A stretch of DNA of 64,000 bases from an uncultured Ruminococcus sp. (GCA_902795355.1 CADBKZ010000018.1:1-64000); one strand, 5' to 3'. Numbered from the stretch's first letter, positions 34,578 through 44,381 are shown. A program made the numbers and translations. The notes: generated from the letters alone by a model not told the origin.

Positions 34578-35453
34578 CTATTTCCCGAAATCGGGGGTGT
34601 ACTGCGCCGTGGCGGCGGAGCGCGCTTGCAAAAAGCCCGAAAACCCGAGTTTTTGCGCAACGTCCAACACCGAATCGTATTCAAACGAGGTCAGGCGGCG
34701 GCGCAGGGCAGGGTCGGGCGCGTCGGCGGCGAAATCGGGCGTGTATTGGTTCATCAGCGAGAGCAGGAACGCCGACGTTCCGAAGCGGGCGGCAAGCGCG
34801 CGCAGAACGGCAATGGAATCGGCGCGGTGGCCCGGCAGCACCAGATGCCGGACGATTACCCCCCGCGCAAGCGTTCCGTCCGCGGCATAGCGGGGGGAGC
34901 CGACCTGCCGCAGCATTTCGGCAAGCGCGGCCGAGAACACCGCGAAATAATCGGGCGCGGAAGAGAGCGTTCGCGCCAACGCGTCGTCGAAATACTTGCA
35001 ATCGGGGAGATAGACATCGATCAGCCCGTCGAGCGCGCGGAGCGTTTCCGCGCTTTCGTATCCCCCGCAATTGTACACAACGGGAATCCGCAGCCGCGGG
35101 CGGACAGCGCGCAGAACCGGCTCCAACTGCCGCGCGTAGTGCGTGGGGGTAACAAGATCGATGCAGGCCGCGCCCTGCTCCTGCAGGCCGAGAATGGCCG
35201 CGGCGAGTGCGTCGGCGGTCATGCGGTCGCCCGCGCCGCCGCGGCTGATGGCGCGGTTCTGGCAATACGCGCACCGCAGGTTGCACCCCGCAAAAAACAC
35301 GGCTCCCGCGCCTTTCGCCCCCGAAAGAACCGGCTCTTCCCACGCGTGCAGACCCACGCGGGCAACCGAAAACGCTTCGGGGGAATTGCAAAAGCCCTGC
35401 CGGTTTTCGCGGTTGACCCCGCAATTTCGGGGACATTGACAACAGATCGACAT
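34578..35453 (-). CDS. Radical SAM protein of the PflX type
   Basis: A 291-residue COG1313-like protein: Cys-rich N-terminus (CCQCPRNCGVNR, GFC), then the radical SAM cluster motif FFAGCNLRCAYCQN (CxxxCxxC), and later PVVYNCGGYES and LPDCKYFDD. PflX-type proteins resemble glycyl-radical activases but their target is not established. No glycyl-radical enzyme is nearby. ATG 35453 has AAGGAGCGA upstream. The transcript diverges from mscS. Confidence 0.88.
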   Translation of the reverse strand: MSICCQCPRNCGVNRENRQGFCNSPEAFSVARVGLHAWEEPVLSGAKGAGAVFFAGCNLRCAYCQNRAISRGGAGDRMTADALAAAILGLQEQGAACIDLVTPTHYARQLEPVLRAVRPRLRIPVVYNCGGYESAETLRALDGLIDVYLPDCKYFDDALARTLSSAPDYFAVFSAALAEMLRQVGSPRYAADGTLARGVIVRHLVLPGHRADSIAVLRALAARFGTSAFLLSLMNQYTPDFAADAPDPALRRRLTSFEYDSVLDVAQKLGFSGFLQARSAATAQYTPDFGK

Positions 35454-35511
35454 GGTTCGCTCCTTTTTGGATTTTCCGCCGGAAAAAAGTGTAAACAATT
35501 TATGTAAACCC

Positions 35512-35540
35512 TTTACAAAGCGGGCAAAACGTGGTAAAAT
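35512..35540 (+). promoter_or_regulatory. Sigma-A promoter of mscS-cinA
   Basis: TTTACA (35512-35517), 17-bp spacer, TAAAAT (35535-35540). Confidence 0.7.
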
Positions 35541-35574
35541 GGAACCATCCGTTCACGGGAGGTTTTGTGTTACC

Positions 35575-36483
35575 ATGTTTTCATCCGGTTTTATGATTTT
35601 GAGAGAGGGCGAGGAAGCCGCCGCGGAAACCGTTGCCGAAGAAACGGCGCAAACCGCGGTCGGGCTCAATTGGGAAACGGTTTGGCTGAAACTGACCGAA
35701 TTTGCCGTCAGCATTGCGGGCAAGCTGATCGTCGCTCTGGTGGTTCTGTTCGTGGGCAAGCTGTTCATCCGCTTGGTTCTGCGCATGATGCGCCGCAGCC
35801 GCGCGCTCAAAAAAGCCGACGTGGCGGTTTCCCGTTTTCTGACGAGCTTTATCAAAATGATGCTGAACATCATTCTGGTCGTTATCATCATCGGCGTTCT
35901 CGGCGTTCCCATGTCCTCGGTGGTGGCCATTCTGACGGCGGCGGCCGCCGCCATCGGTCTGGCTCTGCAAGGCGCGCTGGGCAACCTTGCCGGCGGAATT
36001 ATGATTTTGATCTTCCACCCGTTCCATCTTGACGATTTCATCGACGCGGGCGGCTATTCCGGAACCGTGACCGACATCGGCGTTTTCTACACCGTTCTCA
36101 AAACGCCGGACAACAAGGAGATCACCATTCCGAACGGAACGATTATGGCCCAGCCCGTTACCAACTTTTCCGCGTTCGATACGCGCCGCCTCGACATCAA
36201 CTTTACCGTGGCCTACGGCACCGACCTTGAAAAAGTTCGCGCCGCCCTGCTCGAAACCGCCGCGGCGCACCCGCTGGTTTTGCAGGAACCGGCTCCCTTT
36301 GCCCGCCTGACCGCCCACGAGGACAGCGCGCTGAAATTTACCCTGCGCGTTTGGGTGAAGCGCGCCGACTATTGGACCGCGAATTTCGACCTGATCGAGC
36401 AGGTGAACCAACGCTTTGCCGCCGACGGCATCCAGATTCCGTTCAACCAGCTGGATGTTCACGTAATTGCGAAAGAAAAATGA
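35575..36483 (+). CDS. mscS: Small-conductance mechanosensitive channel
   Basis: A 302-residue MscS: three membrane helices (about 40-65, 95-118, 120-150), the pore helix with ALQGALGNLAGGIMILIFHPF, then the beta domain (DDFIDAGGYSGTVTDIGVFYTVLKT) and a C-terminal alpha/beta domain. It opens on membrane tension during hypo-osmotic shock. ATG 35575 follows GGGAGG at 12 nt, a rather long spacing; Met7 is the alternative. It overlaps cinA by ATGA. Confidence 0.93.
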   Translation: MFSSGFMILREGEEAAAETVAEETAQTAVGLNWETVWLKLTEFAVSIAGKLIVALVVLFVGKLFIRLVLRMMRRSRALKKADVAVSRFLTSFIKMMLNIILVVIIIGVLGVPMSSVVAILTAAAAAIGLALQGALGNLAGGIMILIFHPFHLDDFIDAGGYSGTVTDIGVFYTVLKTPDNKEITIPNGTIMAQPVTNFSAFDTRRLDINFTVAYGTDLEKVRAALLETAAAHPLVLQEPAPFARLTAHEDSALKFTLRVWVKRADYWTANFDLIEQVNQRFAADGIQIPFNQLDVHVIAKEK

Positions 36484-37004
36484 TTGCCGCAAAGAAAAGC
36501 CCCGCCGCGCCGCGGGAAGAAGAGCTTGCTCGGCGCGTCGTCCGCTCCCTTTCGGAACGGAGATGGACGGTATCCGCCGCCGAATCCTGCACGGGCGGCC
36601 TGATTGCAAAACTGATTACCGACATTCCGGGCAGTTCGGCCGTTTTCGCGGGCGGCTGCGTGTCGTATACCAACGACGTAAAAATGCGCGTGCTCGGCGT
36701 TCCCCGCGCCATTATCGAGCGCGATACCGAGGTCAGCCCGTCCTGCGCCATGGCCATGGCCGACGGCGCGCGCCGCCTCTTCAAAACCGACCTCGCGGTT
36801 TCCGCCACGGGCTTTGCCGGCCCTGCGGGCGGAACGCCCCGCGACCCCGTAGGCACCGTTTATATCGGCCTTTCCACCCCGCACGGCACGACCTGCGTCC
36901 GCCTTTCGGCCGACCCGTCGCTCTCCCGCGGCGCCATCCGCACCGCCGCCGCCGCCCGCGCGCTGGAAGAACTGTTGAAACAGGGCTTTGGGAAGAGCGA
37001 TTGA
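36480..37004 (+). CDS. CinA-like nicotinamide-nucleotide amidohydrolase
   Basis: A 174-residue stand-alone CinA C-terminal domain (PncC type): VSAAESCTGGLIAKLITDIPGSS, CVSYTNDVKMRVLGVP and SATGFAGPAGGTPRDPVGTVYIGL carry the family residues, including the Ser and Lys/Tyr active-site area. It deamidates NMN to NaMN in the pyridine nucleotide cycle. The ATG overlaps the mscS stop. No molybdopterin-like N-terminal domain is present. Confidence 0.9.
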   Translation: MIAAKKSPAAPREEELARRVVRSLSERRWTVSAAESCTGGLIAKLITDIPGSSAVFAGGCVSYTNDVKMRVLGVPRAIIERDTEVSPSCAMAMADGARRLFKTDLAVSATGFAGPAGGTPRDPVGTVYIGLSTPHGTTCVRLSADPSLSRGAIRTAAAARALEELLKQGFGKSD

Positions 37005-37042
37005 TGCAAGACCTTGGAAAGAAAAATGGAAGCAAGACCTTT

Positions 37043-37076
37043 GGAAGGGGCGTTTCTTTCGAAAAACGCCCCTTCC
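37043..37076 (+). terminator. Tagged hairpin terminator after cinA
   Basis: GGAAGGGGCGTTT (37043-37055) pairs with 37064-37076; AAGACCTT tags precede it at 37013 and 37034. Confidence 0.75.
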
Positions 37077-37084
37077 GCAATTCT

Positions 37085-37300
37085 CTTTTCCGAAAAGAAC
37101 TTTATTGAATGGAAAAACCCGCTTTTTGCATACACGGTGCGCAAATTTGCGCGCTTTTTCTTTTGGAAAGCTTCTTGAAGCCTTCCCCTTGGGGGAAGGT
37201 GCCGAGCTTGCGAGGCGGATGAGGCCTTTCATATTTCCCGCCGGAAAGCCTCATCCATAAGTCGCTTGCAACTTTGATCCCCTTTTCCCGCGGTTGCTCT
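37085..37300. repeat. Short intergenic repeats
   Basis: Contains ACACGGTGCGCAAATTTGCG (37132-37151), also present at 47248-47267, then a CCTTCCCCTTGGGGGAAGG cassette with the CCGAGCTTGCGAGGCGG inner stem and AAGTCGCTTGCAACTT. No gene. Confidence 0.8.
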
Positions 37301-37318
37301 TTTCGGGGCGGGGTGTTT

Positions 37319-37362
37319 GCGGGGCGGGGCGCTTTTCTCGCGAGAAAAGCGCCCCGCCCCGC
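37319..37362 (-). terminator. Tagged perfect palindrome after glyQS
   Basis: Two perfect 22-bp arms (37319-37340, 37341-37362) without loop; AAGACCTT precedes it in the gene sense, 9 bp after the stop. Confidence 0.78.
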
Positions 37363-37370
37363 AAGGTCTT

Positions 37371-38789
37371 TCAAAACTCGATTTTCTTTTCGATATAGCC
37401 CTTCAACTCGGCAATGGGAATGCGGACCTGCTCCATGGTGTCGCGGTCGCGGACGGTAACGCACCCGTCGGCGGGTCTGGTTTCGTCGCCAACGGTTTCA
37501 AAGTCCACGGTAATGCAGAGGGGGGTTCCGATCTCGTCCTCGCGGCGGTAGCGTTTGCCGATGGAGCCGGTTTCGTCGTAGTCCGCCATGAAATATTTGG
37601 AAAGGTCGTCGTAAATCTGCTGCGCGGGTTCGGCAAGCTTTTTGGAAAGGGGCAGAACGGCCGCTTTATAGGGCGCGAGCGCGGGGTGCAGGCGCAGAAC
37701 GGTGCGAGCGTCGTTTTTCTCCGCGTCGATCACTTCTTCGTCGTAGGCGTCAATCAGGAACGCGAGCGCAACGCGATCCGCGCCGAGCGACGGCTCGATT
37801 ACATACGGCACATAGTGTTCGTTTTTCTCTTGGTCGAAGTAGGTCAGGTCCTTGCCGCTGAATTTCTGGTGCTGACCGAGGTCGTAATCGGTGCGGTCGG
37901 CAATGCCCCAAAGCTCGCCCCACCCGAACGGGAAGAGGAACTCGAAATCGGTGGTGGCTTTGGAATAGAACGCCAGCTCTTCGGGGTCGTGGTCGCGCGT
38001 GCGGAGATTTTCGGCGGTCAGGCCGAGGTCCAGCAGGAATTTGCGGCAATAGTCCTTCCAATAGGCGAACCATTCCAGATCGGTGCCCGGCTTGCAGAAA
38101 AATTCCAGCTCCATCTGCTCGAACTCGCGGGTGCGGAAGGTGAAGTTCCCGGGCGTAATCTCGTTGCGGAAGGATTTGCCGATCTGCGCGATGCCGAACG
38201 GGAGCTTGCGGCGCGACGCGCGCTGAACCGACGGGAAATTGACGAAAATGCCCTGCGCGGTCTCGGGGCGCAGATAAACGGTTGCGGACGCGTCCTCGGT
38301 GACGCCGATGAAGGTTTTGAACATCAGGTTGAATTTTTTAATGTCGGTGAAATCGCACTTGCCGCAATCGGGGCAGGCGACATGGTGTTCTTTGATGAAG
38401 TCGGCCATTTGCGCGAAGCTCCATGCCTCGGGCTTGACGTCGGTCAGGCCGTTTTGGGCGGCGTAATCTTCAATCAGTTTATCGGCGCGGTGGCGGGTAT
38501 GGCAGGATTTGCAATCCATCAACGGGTCGGAAAAACCGCCCACATGCCCCGAGGCGACCCACGTTTGCGGGTTCATGATGATGGCGCTGTCGAGGCCGAC
38601 GTTGTAGCGGCTCTCCTGCACGAATTTTTTCCACCAAGCGCGCTTGACGTTGTTCTTGAATTCCACGCCCAAGGGGCCGTAGTCCCAAGAGTTGGCAAGT
38701 CCGCCGTAAATTTCGGAGCCGGCGAAGATAAAGCCCCTGCCCTTGCAGAGCGCGACGATTTTTTCCATTGTCTTTTCGGAGTTGTTCAT
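37371..38789 (-). CDS. glyQS: Glycyl-tRNA synthetase, single-subunit class II
   Basis: A 472-residue homodimeric-type GlyRS. Seen: [14 protein letters not shown], zinc-binding Cys pairs ([15 protein letters not shown]), class II motif 2 [25 protein letters not shown] (spans about 235-260), [11 protein letters not shown] and motif 3 [15 protein letters not shown], then an anticodon-binding domain. Bacilli and Clostridia use this form in place of the alpha2beta2 enzyme. No T-box is visible: only about 40 nt separate promoter and start. ATG 38789 has AAAGGAAC upstream. Confidence 0.96.
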   Translation of the reverse strand: MNNSEKTMEKIVALCKGRGFIFAGSEIYGGLANSWDYGPLGVEFKNNVKRAWWKKFVQESRYNVGLDSAIIMNPQTWVASGHVGGFSDPLMDCKSCHTRHRADKLIEDYAAQNGLTDVKPEAWSFAQMADFIKEHHVACPDCGKCDFTDIKKFNLMFKTFIGVTEDASATVYLRPETAQGIFVNFPSVQRASRRKLPFGIAQIGKSFRNEITPGNFTFRTREFEQMELEFFCKPGTDLEWFAYWKDYCRKFLLDLGLTAENLRTRDHDPEELAFYSKATTDFEFLFPFGWGELWGIADRTDYDLGQHQKFSGKDLTYFDQEKNEHYVPYVIEPSLGADRVALAFLIDAYDEEVIDAEKNDARTVLRLHPALAPYKAAVLPLSKKLAEPAQQIYDDLSKYFMADYDETGSIGKRYRREDEIGTPLCITVDFETVGDETRPADGCVTVRDRDTMEQVRIPIAELKGYIEKKIEF

Positions 38790-38825
38790 GGTAGTTCCTT
38801 TCATGGGAAAGTTTTATCGGAGATT

Positions 38826-38854
38826 ATTTTAACACATTTTCGGCGGATTGTCAA
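38826..38854 (-). promoter_or_regulatory. Sigma-A promoter of glyQS
   Basis: Minus-strand TTGACA (38854-38849), 17-bp spacer, TAAAAT (38831-38826). Confidence 0.75.
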
Positions 38855-38928
38855 GGCCGACGCGCCGAAACGGCGAAATACTTTGCAAAAGCTCCGCGAA
38901 AAGGTTCCGCGTTCTTCGCCGCGTTTCC

Positions 38929-39768
38929 TTAAAGCTGCTCGGCCGCGGTCAGCGTGTTGCGCAACAGCATGGTAATGGTCATGGGCCCCACGCCCCCGGG
39001 AACCGGCGTAATGGCCGCGGCAACCGGCTCCACGGCGGCAAAATCCACATCGCCGCAGAGTTTGCCGTTTTCGTCGCGATTCATGCCCACGTCAATCACC
39101 ACCGCGCCGCGCTTGACCATGTCGGCCTTGATGAACTTGGCCCGACCCACGGCAACCACCAGAATGTCGGCGGTGCGGGTCACGGCGGCGAGGTCGCGCG
39201 TCCGGCTATGGCAGATCGTGACCGTTCCGTTGGCGGCGAGCAGCAGGAGCGCCATGGGCTTGCCCACAATGTTGCTCCGCCCCACCACCACGCAATGCCG
39301 CCCCGCGGGGTCCACGCCCGTGCGGCGGATCAGCTCCATCACGCCCGCGGGCGTGCAGGGCAGGAACGTCGGGTTTCCAACGGTCAGCTTTCCAACGTTA
39401 TAGGGGTGGAACGCGTCCACGTCCTTGCGCGGGTCAATGGCAAGCAGGAGCGCGGTTTCGTCGAGGTGCTTCGGCAAAGGAAGCTGCACCAGAATGCCAT
39501 GCACGGTCGGGTCGGCGTTGAGCTTGCCGATCAGCCCGAGCAGTTCGGCCTGCGTGGTTTCGGCGGGGAGCGCGTAAACCCGCGACCCGAACCCGACTTC
39601 CTCGCACGCGCGCGCTTTGTTGCGCACATACACCTGCGACGCGGGATCGTCCCCCACGATCACCACCGAAAGCGCGGGCGCAAACCCTCGCTCGGCAACG
39701 AACGCCCGACATTCCTCTTTCAGCTCCGCGCGGATCTGCGCGGAAATCGCTTTTCCGTCAATGATCAT
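38929..39768 (-). CDS. folD: Methylenetetrahydrofolate dehydrogenase/cyclohydrolase
   Basis: A 279-residue FolD converting 5,10-methylene-THF to 10-formyl-THF. Signatures [17 protein letters not shown] (with the catalytic Lys), [41 protein letters not shown] and the final [16 protein letters not shown] are intact. It overlaps the lgt stop by 11 bp, with AGGAAG as SD inside lgt, so the two are one operon. Confidence 0.97.
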   Translation of the reverse strand: MIIDGKAISAQIRAELKEECRAFVAERGFAPALSVVIVGDDPASQVYVRNKARACEEVGFGSRVYALPAETTQAELLGLIGKLNADPTVHGILVQLPLPKHLDETALLLAIDPRKDVDAFHPYNVGKLTVGNPTFLPCTPAGVMELIRRTGVDPAGRHCVVVGRSNIVGKPMALLLLAANGTVTICHSRTRDLAAVTRTADILVVAVGRAKFIKADMVKRGAVVIDVGMNRDENGKLCGDVDFAAVEPVAAAITPVPGGVGPMTITMLLRNTLTAAEQL

Positions 39769-40843
39769 CTTCCTGTTTCTCCTTGTTCGGGGTTTCTCCC
39801 TCGGGTTGTTCGGTCGGTTCTTCGGTCTCTTCGATTTCTTCGGTCTCTTCGGTCTCTTCGTTCTGTTCGGCGGGTTCCGCGGCGATTCCTTCCGCGCCTT
39901 CGGCCGGCTCCGGTTTGCGGTACGCCGCAAATTCGGGATGCTTCCGGCGGACGAGCGGAATGGCCACGAGCGCGGCGGCTCCGAGCAGGAAGCAGAGCAG
40001 GCCCACCAACTGCGAAATGCGGATGCCGTCGGTCCCGAAAATGCCCTTGAAGATATAAAGGCTGTCGGTGCGCAGGCCTTCCACAAACATTCTGCCGAAC
40101 CCATACCACGTAAAGTACGCCAGCGCGATTTGCCCGTGGTACTGTTTTCTTTCATACAGCAGGTTGATCAGCGCAAACCCGATCAGGTTCCACACGCTTT
40201 CATACAGGAACGTGGGGTGGAAAAACGCCATTCCCGCGGTAAAATCGTTGGGGTACAGCCCCATGCGGAGCCACCGGAACAGGGTTCCCTTGCCCGCGGG
40301 GAGCGTGAACTCCTTCAAAAAGAAGAAAAATTTTGTGGTTCCCGCCTCGGTGATCTGGTATCCGTAAGCCTCGCCGTTGCAAAAGTTGCCCCACCGCCCG
40401 AGAACCTGCGCCAGCATTACGCCGAGGATCACCGTATCCAGCAGTTGGACGGGGTTGAGCTTTTTAACGCGGCACATAATGGCAATGGCAACCACGCCGC
40501 CGATCAGTCCGCCGTAAATGGCGAGTCCGCCTTCCCAAACGGCAATCACATCATAAAAACTATGGTAATGGTCCAACGACGTAAGCACGTAGTACAACCT
40601 TGCCCCGATGATGGACAGGACGACGCACAAAATGCCGACGTCCATAATGTCGTCGGAAACGATGCCCTCGCTCCGCTTCCCCCGCCACGTGGCATACAGG
40701 AACGCCAGCACGATGCCGAGCGTAATCAACAGCCCGTACCACCGCACCTCGAATCTGCCGAACAGCGTGAACGCGACCTTTCGGATCGTTACCGCCTCGT
40801 CAAACCCCAGCCCCGGGAACCATACGTTTACCGTTTCATTCAT
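39758..40843 (-). CDS. lgt: Prolipoprotein diacylglyceryl transferase with an acidic tail
   Basis: A 361-residue polytopic membrane enzyme that moves diacylglycerol from phosphatidylglycerol to the lipobox Cys of prolipoproteins. The Lgt signature [13 protein letters not shown] is present, as are [30 protein letters not shown] and the terminal catalytic-domain motif [10 protein letters not shown]. After residue about 310 comes a cytoplasmic tail made largely of Glu and Thr ([18 protein letters not shown]), absent from typical Lgt. It would modify the lipoproteins at 2465, 3034 and 62083. AAAGGAGAAAG precedes the ATG, next to a family D repeat. Confidence 0.95.
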   Translation of the reverse strand: MNETVNVWFPGLGFDEAVTIRKVAFTLFGRFEVRWYGLLITLGIVLAFLYATWRGKRSEGIVSDDIMDVGILCVVLSIIGARLYYVLTSLDHYHSFYDVIAVWEGGLAIYGGLIGGVVAIAIMCRVKKLNPVQLLDTVILGVMLAQVLGRWGNFCNGEAYGYQITEAGTTKFFFFLKEFTLPAGKGTLFRWLRMGLYPNDFTAGMAFFHPTFLYESVWNLIGFALINLLYERKQYHGQIALAYFTWYGFGRMFVEGLRTDSLYIFKGIFGTDGIRISQLVGLLCFLLGAAALVAIPLVRRKHPEFAAYRKPEPAEGAEGIAAEPAEQNEETEETEEIEETEEPTEQPEGETPNKEKQEDDH

Positions 40844-40860
40844 ATTCTTTCTCCTTTACA

Positions 40861-41065
40861 AAGGTCAAGTTAAGGTCGTCTTGAAGGTCAAGAGACTGTT
40901 AAGGTCGCGCTTTTTCGTGAAAAAGCGCCCAAAAAGCTTTCGCGCAGATGTGGTTTCCCGCACAGGGGGTGTTTGCGGTAGCCTTTTGTAAAAACGTTTT
41001 AGAAAAGGACCAAAAGAACTTTCGCGCAGATGTGGTTTTGCCCATAGGGGATGTTTGCGGTAATT
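40861..41065. repeat. Family D upstream element (double) with a tandem-repeat unit
   Basis: Repeated AAGGTC boxes (40861, 40872, 40884, 40901), hairpin GCGCTTTTTCGTGAAAAAGCGC, CCAAAAAGCTTTCGCGCA and a second CAAAAGAACTTTCGCGCA unit ending in GGGGATGTTTGCGGTAA. It lies 18 bp upstream of lgt. Confidence 0.78.
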
Positions 41066-41074
41066 TTTGACAAG

Positions 41075-42330
41075 AACTCCTTCCGTCACGCCCGCAAGCG
41101 TGCGCGCCACCTCCCCCAAAGGTGGAGGTTAAAGTAACTTCCCATTGGAAAAGAATCCATTGAAAAGGAATCTGTAAAAAATTCGGTAGGAAGAAGTTTG
41201 TTGAAAAAACCGTGTTTTTGCTTTTCCGATTGTAAACTATTCTTACCTCCACCTTGGGTAGCGAAGCGGCGGCGCGGTAGTGAATGGTAGCCCAGTGGGC
41301 TACCAGAGCCGCGCCGTGACCGAGCCGCAGCGAGACGGTGGCAGGCGACGCAGGAGCCTGACGGAAGGAGTTTTACATCCCTATTTTCACTTTCTCCCCA
41401 CTGTCCGTGAACGCCGTGAGCCAACCCCCAGCGGGGAATGGTGGCAAAGTCGCAAGCGACTTATGGATGAGGCTTTCCGGCGGGAAATATGAAAGGCCTC
41501 ATCCGCCTCGCAAGCTCGGCGCCTTCCCCCATAGGAAAGCTTTTGCGTTGCAAAATCACAAGGCTCAAAGTTACAACACCGTAGGGCTGGCGGCCAAAAG
41601 CCGCGTTGGCTTCCACCACCGTCAAAAAAGCAAACGAAACCGTAGGGCGGGGGCTTGCTCCCGCCGCAAAAACAAACGGAAAAACGAAACAACAAATATG
41701 CGGATATTCACTACCGTTTATTTGCAAAGGTCTTTCGCTTCCGGCGGGAGCAAGCCCCCGCCCTACGGTAAGGTTTTTTGTGCCGTTTGCGAATTTGCAA
41801 CCGCGGGTTGTTCTCTTTTTTTGATCTTCTCCCCGCTGGGGGTTGGCTCGCGACGTTTGCGGGCAGAGGGAAGAAAGTGAAATGCGTTATTTTTCAACAG
41901 GCATTTACTTGAAGCCTTCCCCTTGGGGGAATGGTGGCAAAGTCGCAAGCGACTTATGGATGAGGCCTCCGCTTGTTTGTCTCTTTGCCTCGCCCGCGGG
42001 AAAATCGGCAAGCCGATTACGAGGTCAGGCTGCAAGCAGCCGGAGAGGGCATGTAAAGCATAGGCGCGCAACAACCCTCTCACCCTCGCTTTGCTCGGGA
42101 GCTCCCCCGTTGGAAAGCCTCATCCGTCAGACAATCGAGGCTTGCCCGCCTCTCTGTCTGACACCTTCTCCGATGGGAGAAGGCTCATAATGTTTGCGAA
42201 CAGCGGGAAGAAAGCGGAAACGGTTTATTCCCAACGGAAAGTTGCTTGAAGCCTTCCCCTTGGGGGAATGGTGGCAAAGTCGCAAGCGACTTATGGATGA
42301 GGCCTCCGCTTGTTTGTCTCTTTGCCTCGC
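41075..42330. repeat. 1.25-kb intergenic array: families C, A and B
   Basis: Family C cassettes (41078-41130, 41245-41372), a family A cassette with AAAGTCGCAAGCGACTTATGG (three times: 41445, 41939, 42270), a full family B element at 41640-41768, GGCTGCAAGCAGCCGG (42028-42043) and CAGACAATCGAGGC. No gene with RBS or family is seen. Confidence 0.85.
41251..41345. repeat. Triple nested inverted repeat inserted in a family C cassette
   Basis: Between CCTCCACC and GGTGGCAGGCG lie three nested stems: GCGGC/GCCGC (41266-41270, 41324-41328), GGCGCGG/CCGCGCC (41271-41277, 41309-41315) and GGTAGCCCAGTGGGCTACC (41286-41304). Other family C copies have only 3-5 bases there. Confidence 0.75.
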
Positions 42331-42334
42331 CCGC

Positions 42335-42538
42335 TCAATCCGCGAGCGATTTATAATACAGCATGCAATGGCAGAACCCTTCGTAGTTCGGGTCCTTGAT
42401 CTGCTCCCGAAACTCGCGGCACATACATTTCGTGTCGGGCGTCCGCTCGCGCCGGCAGGGGCAGTACCCGCCCGTTCGCTCCAATCCCTCTTTCACGATT
42501 TTTACCACTTCTTCATCCGGATTGTACGTAATTTTCAT
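42335..42538 (-). CDS. Ferredoxin-thioredoxin reductase catalytic-type protein
   Basis: A 67-residue protein with Cys26-Pro-Cys28, Cys38-x-Cys40 and Cys56-His-Cys58, the six-Cys pattern of the FTR catalytic subunit, where four Cys bind a [4Fe-4S] cluster and two form the redox disulfide. In anaerobes, stand-alone FTR-like proteins reduce thioredoxins or other disulfides with ferredoxin; no variable subunit is present. ATG 42538 has AAGGAG upstream; it follows rqcH by 58 bp and is probably cotranscribed. Confidence 0.85.
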   Translation of the reverse strand: MKITYNPDEEVVKIVKEGLERTGGYCPCRRERTPDTKCMCREFREQIKDPNYEGFCHCMLYYKSLAD

Positions 42539-42596
42539 TTTTCGTTTCTCCTTTTCGGCCGCGGGAACTTTTTGCAAGAATTCTTCCCGTTTTTTC

Positions 42597-44360
42597 CTAT
42601 TTCACTCTCAACTGTGCAATTTTTTCGGCGTTTGGCGTAACGACGCACGACCAATTGGTATGGTAGATCACAAACCCGAGCTTGGCGCCCGCGGGCTTCT
42701 TGACGTTGCGCACCAACGTATAATCCACTTCCACGTTCTGCCCGTCCGCGCCTTTGGAGAAGCACGCGGCAATTTCGGCGGCCTCGGTGAAATCGCGCTC
42801 TGGCGGCTCTTCCCCGCCCGCGAACAGGACGGTATGCGACCCCGCCATGTTTTTTACATGGAACCAATAGTCGTTCTTCCCCGCGAGGCGATGCGTGATA
42901 TAATCGTTCTGAACGTTGTTTTTCCCGCAGAGGACGCGGTACCCGCCCGACGTTCGGAACTCCGCCACCGCTGGCGCGGAATGCTTTTTGGGCGCGACAT
43001 AATGCTTCATGCGCGACGCGTACCCCGACCGGAACAGCTCCTCGCGCACCTCGGCAAGGTCGGCGGAAGTTTCCGCGTGCGTCAGCGAATCGAACACGCT
43101 GTCAAGGTAGGCAAGCTCGGCCTCTCCCAATTCAATCTGTCGCGTCAGTTCTACGCGCGCGTTCTTGCTCTTGTTGTATTTTTTATAAAGCCTCTGCGCA
43201 TTTGCGGCGGGGGAAAGTCTGGTATCGAGCGCGACCGCGACAACGCCGAACGTCCCGTCGGGGCGGTAGTCCTCGTAGTCGGTCAGCTCCGCCCGCGATT
43301 GTCCGCGCGCGATCAGGTGCAAATTCGCCGTAATCAGGTCGGCCTGTTTTTTGTAGTCCGCTCCCTTCTCGCAATCGGCGAGTTCGGCGCGTTGCAAGGT
43401 CAGTTTTTTGCGGATGCGCGCGTCCGCGGACGTCAGGATGTGCAGGATGTCGGCGGCGCGCTGTTTCATGGCCTGTTCTCGGTCCCTCGTTCCGAAAAAC
43501 GCGTCGAGGAGCGCGCCCGCGGACGAAAACGGACGGATCTCGTACCCCCGATACTGCGTCAGCGGCAGGAACGCGTACTCTACGGGCTTTGCCCCGTCCA
43601 TCACAAGGCAGGGCTCGAACCGCTCGGACCGGATGGCCTCGACCAGCTCAAAGAACCGCTCCGCAAGCGCGTCTCGGTCGCATGTCCGGATCGGCGCGTC
43701 GGTCTGCCCCGTCGCCCGAAAGACGACCTCTCTTGCCACGGCCGCCGAAACACCGAGAAAGCTCGAAAGAATCCACCGGTCGGCAGTCGTCTCGGGCGGC
43801 GCGGCGTCAAGCAGACTCCGGAAGCGGGCTTCGGTAACGGTCGTCGGGTCGTCCTTGTTCTGCGCTGGGGGCAATTCGTAAGCCATTCCCGCCAGCACCT
43901 GCCGTTTGGACGACGTGGAAAAGTCGATCGGCGTCAGGACGGCCAGAATTTTGTTGTTCTCGTCTGTAAAAATCAGATTGCTGTATTTCCCCATCATTTC
44001 GCAAACAAGTTTGCGCGCGGTGGGAAACCCCATTTCGTCTCGCGTCTCGAAAACGAGCGTTGCCACCCGCTCGAACCCCTCTTGCCGCACCTCTGCGAGC
44101 TTCGCCCCCTGCAAATGCTTGCGCAGGAGCATGCAGAGCATGGGCGGCGTTGCGGGGTTCTCCCTCGGGGTTCCGGTAAATCCGATCCTCGGGTTATTCG
44201 CCCCCGCGTTGATCAGCAATCTCTTCCCGCCCTCGACCGACCGCATTTGCAGCACGACCTCGTCCCTGCTCGGCTGGAACACCTTTTCAACCCGCGCGCC
44301 AAGCGCGGTATTCCGGATTTCCGTCAGCGTACACGCCAGCATCCCCGCGTCAAAAGCCAT
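42597..44360 (-). CDS. rqcH: RqcH/Rqc2 NFACT-family protein
   Basis: A 587-residue NFACT protein: NFACT-N at the start (MAFDAGMLACTLTEI), a helix-hairpin-helix region, a long coiled coil (about 290-430) and a C-terminal NFACT-R domain with NDYWFHVKNMAGSHTVL. RqcH binds split 60S/50S subunits with stalled nascent chains and adds C-terminal alanine tails for degradation. Older annotations call it fibronectin-binding. The start follows a GGGGGTGAT SD and a family D element. Confidence 0.94.
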   Translation of the reverse strand: MAFDAGMLACTLTEIRNTALGARVEKVFQPSRDEVVLQMRSVEGGKRLLINAGANNPRIGFTGTPRENPATPPMLCMLLRKHLQGAKLAEVRQEGFERVATLVFETRDEMGFPTARKLVCEMMGKYSNLIFTDENNKILAVLTPIDFSTSSKRQVLAGMAYELPPAQNKDDPTTVTEARFRSLLDAAPPETTADRWILSSFLGVSAAVAREVVFRATGQTDAPIRTCDRDALAERFFELVEAIRSERFEPCLVMDGAKPVEYAFLPLTQYRGYEIRPFSSAGALLDAFFGTRDREQAMKQRAADILHILTSADARIRKKLTLQRAELADCEKGADYKKQADLITANLHLIARGQSRAELTDYEDYRPDGTFGVVAVALDTRLSPAANAQRLYKKYNKSKNARVELTRQIELGEAELAYLDSVFDSLTHAETSADLAEVREELFRSGYASRMKHYVAPKKHSAPAVAEFRTSGGYRVLCGKNNVQNDYITHRLAGKNDYWFHVKNMAGSHTVLFAGGEEPPERDFTEAAEIAACFSKGADGQNVEVDYTLVRNVKKPAGAKLGFVIYHTNWSCVVTPNAEKIAQLRVK

Positions 44361-44381
44361 CGCGGATCACCCCCTTTTTTT

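Noticed and set aside
37319-37362. T-box or other riboswitch for glyQS or aspS
   Set aside because: The glyQS promoter lies only about 40 nt from the start and aspS follows another gene by 41 bp, leaving no room for a T-box; the palindrome is at the 3' end.
42108-42535. Phage or integrative element in the repeat-rich 41-42 kb region
   Set aside because: No integrase, portal, terminase, relaxase or att-like duplication is visible; only repeats are present.
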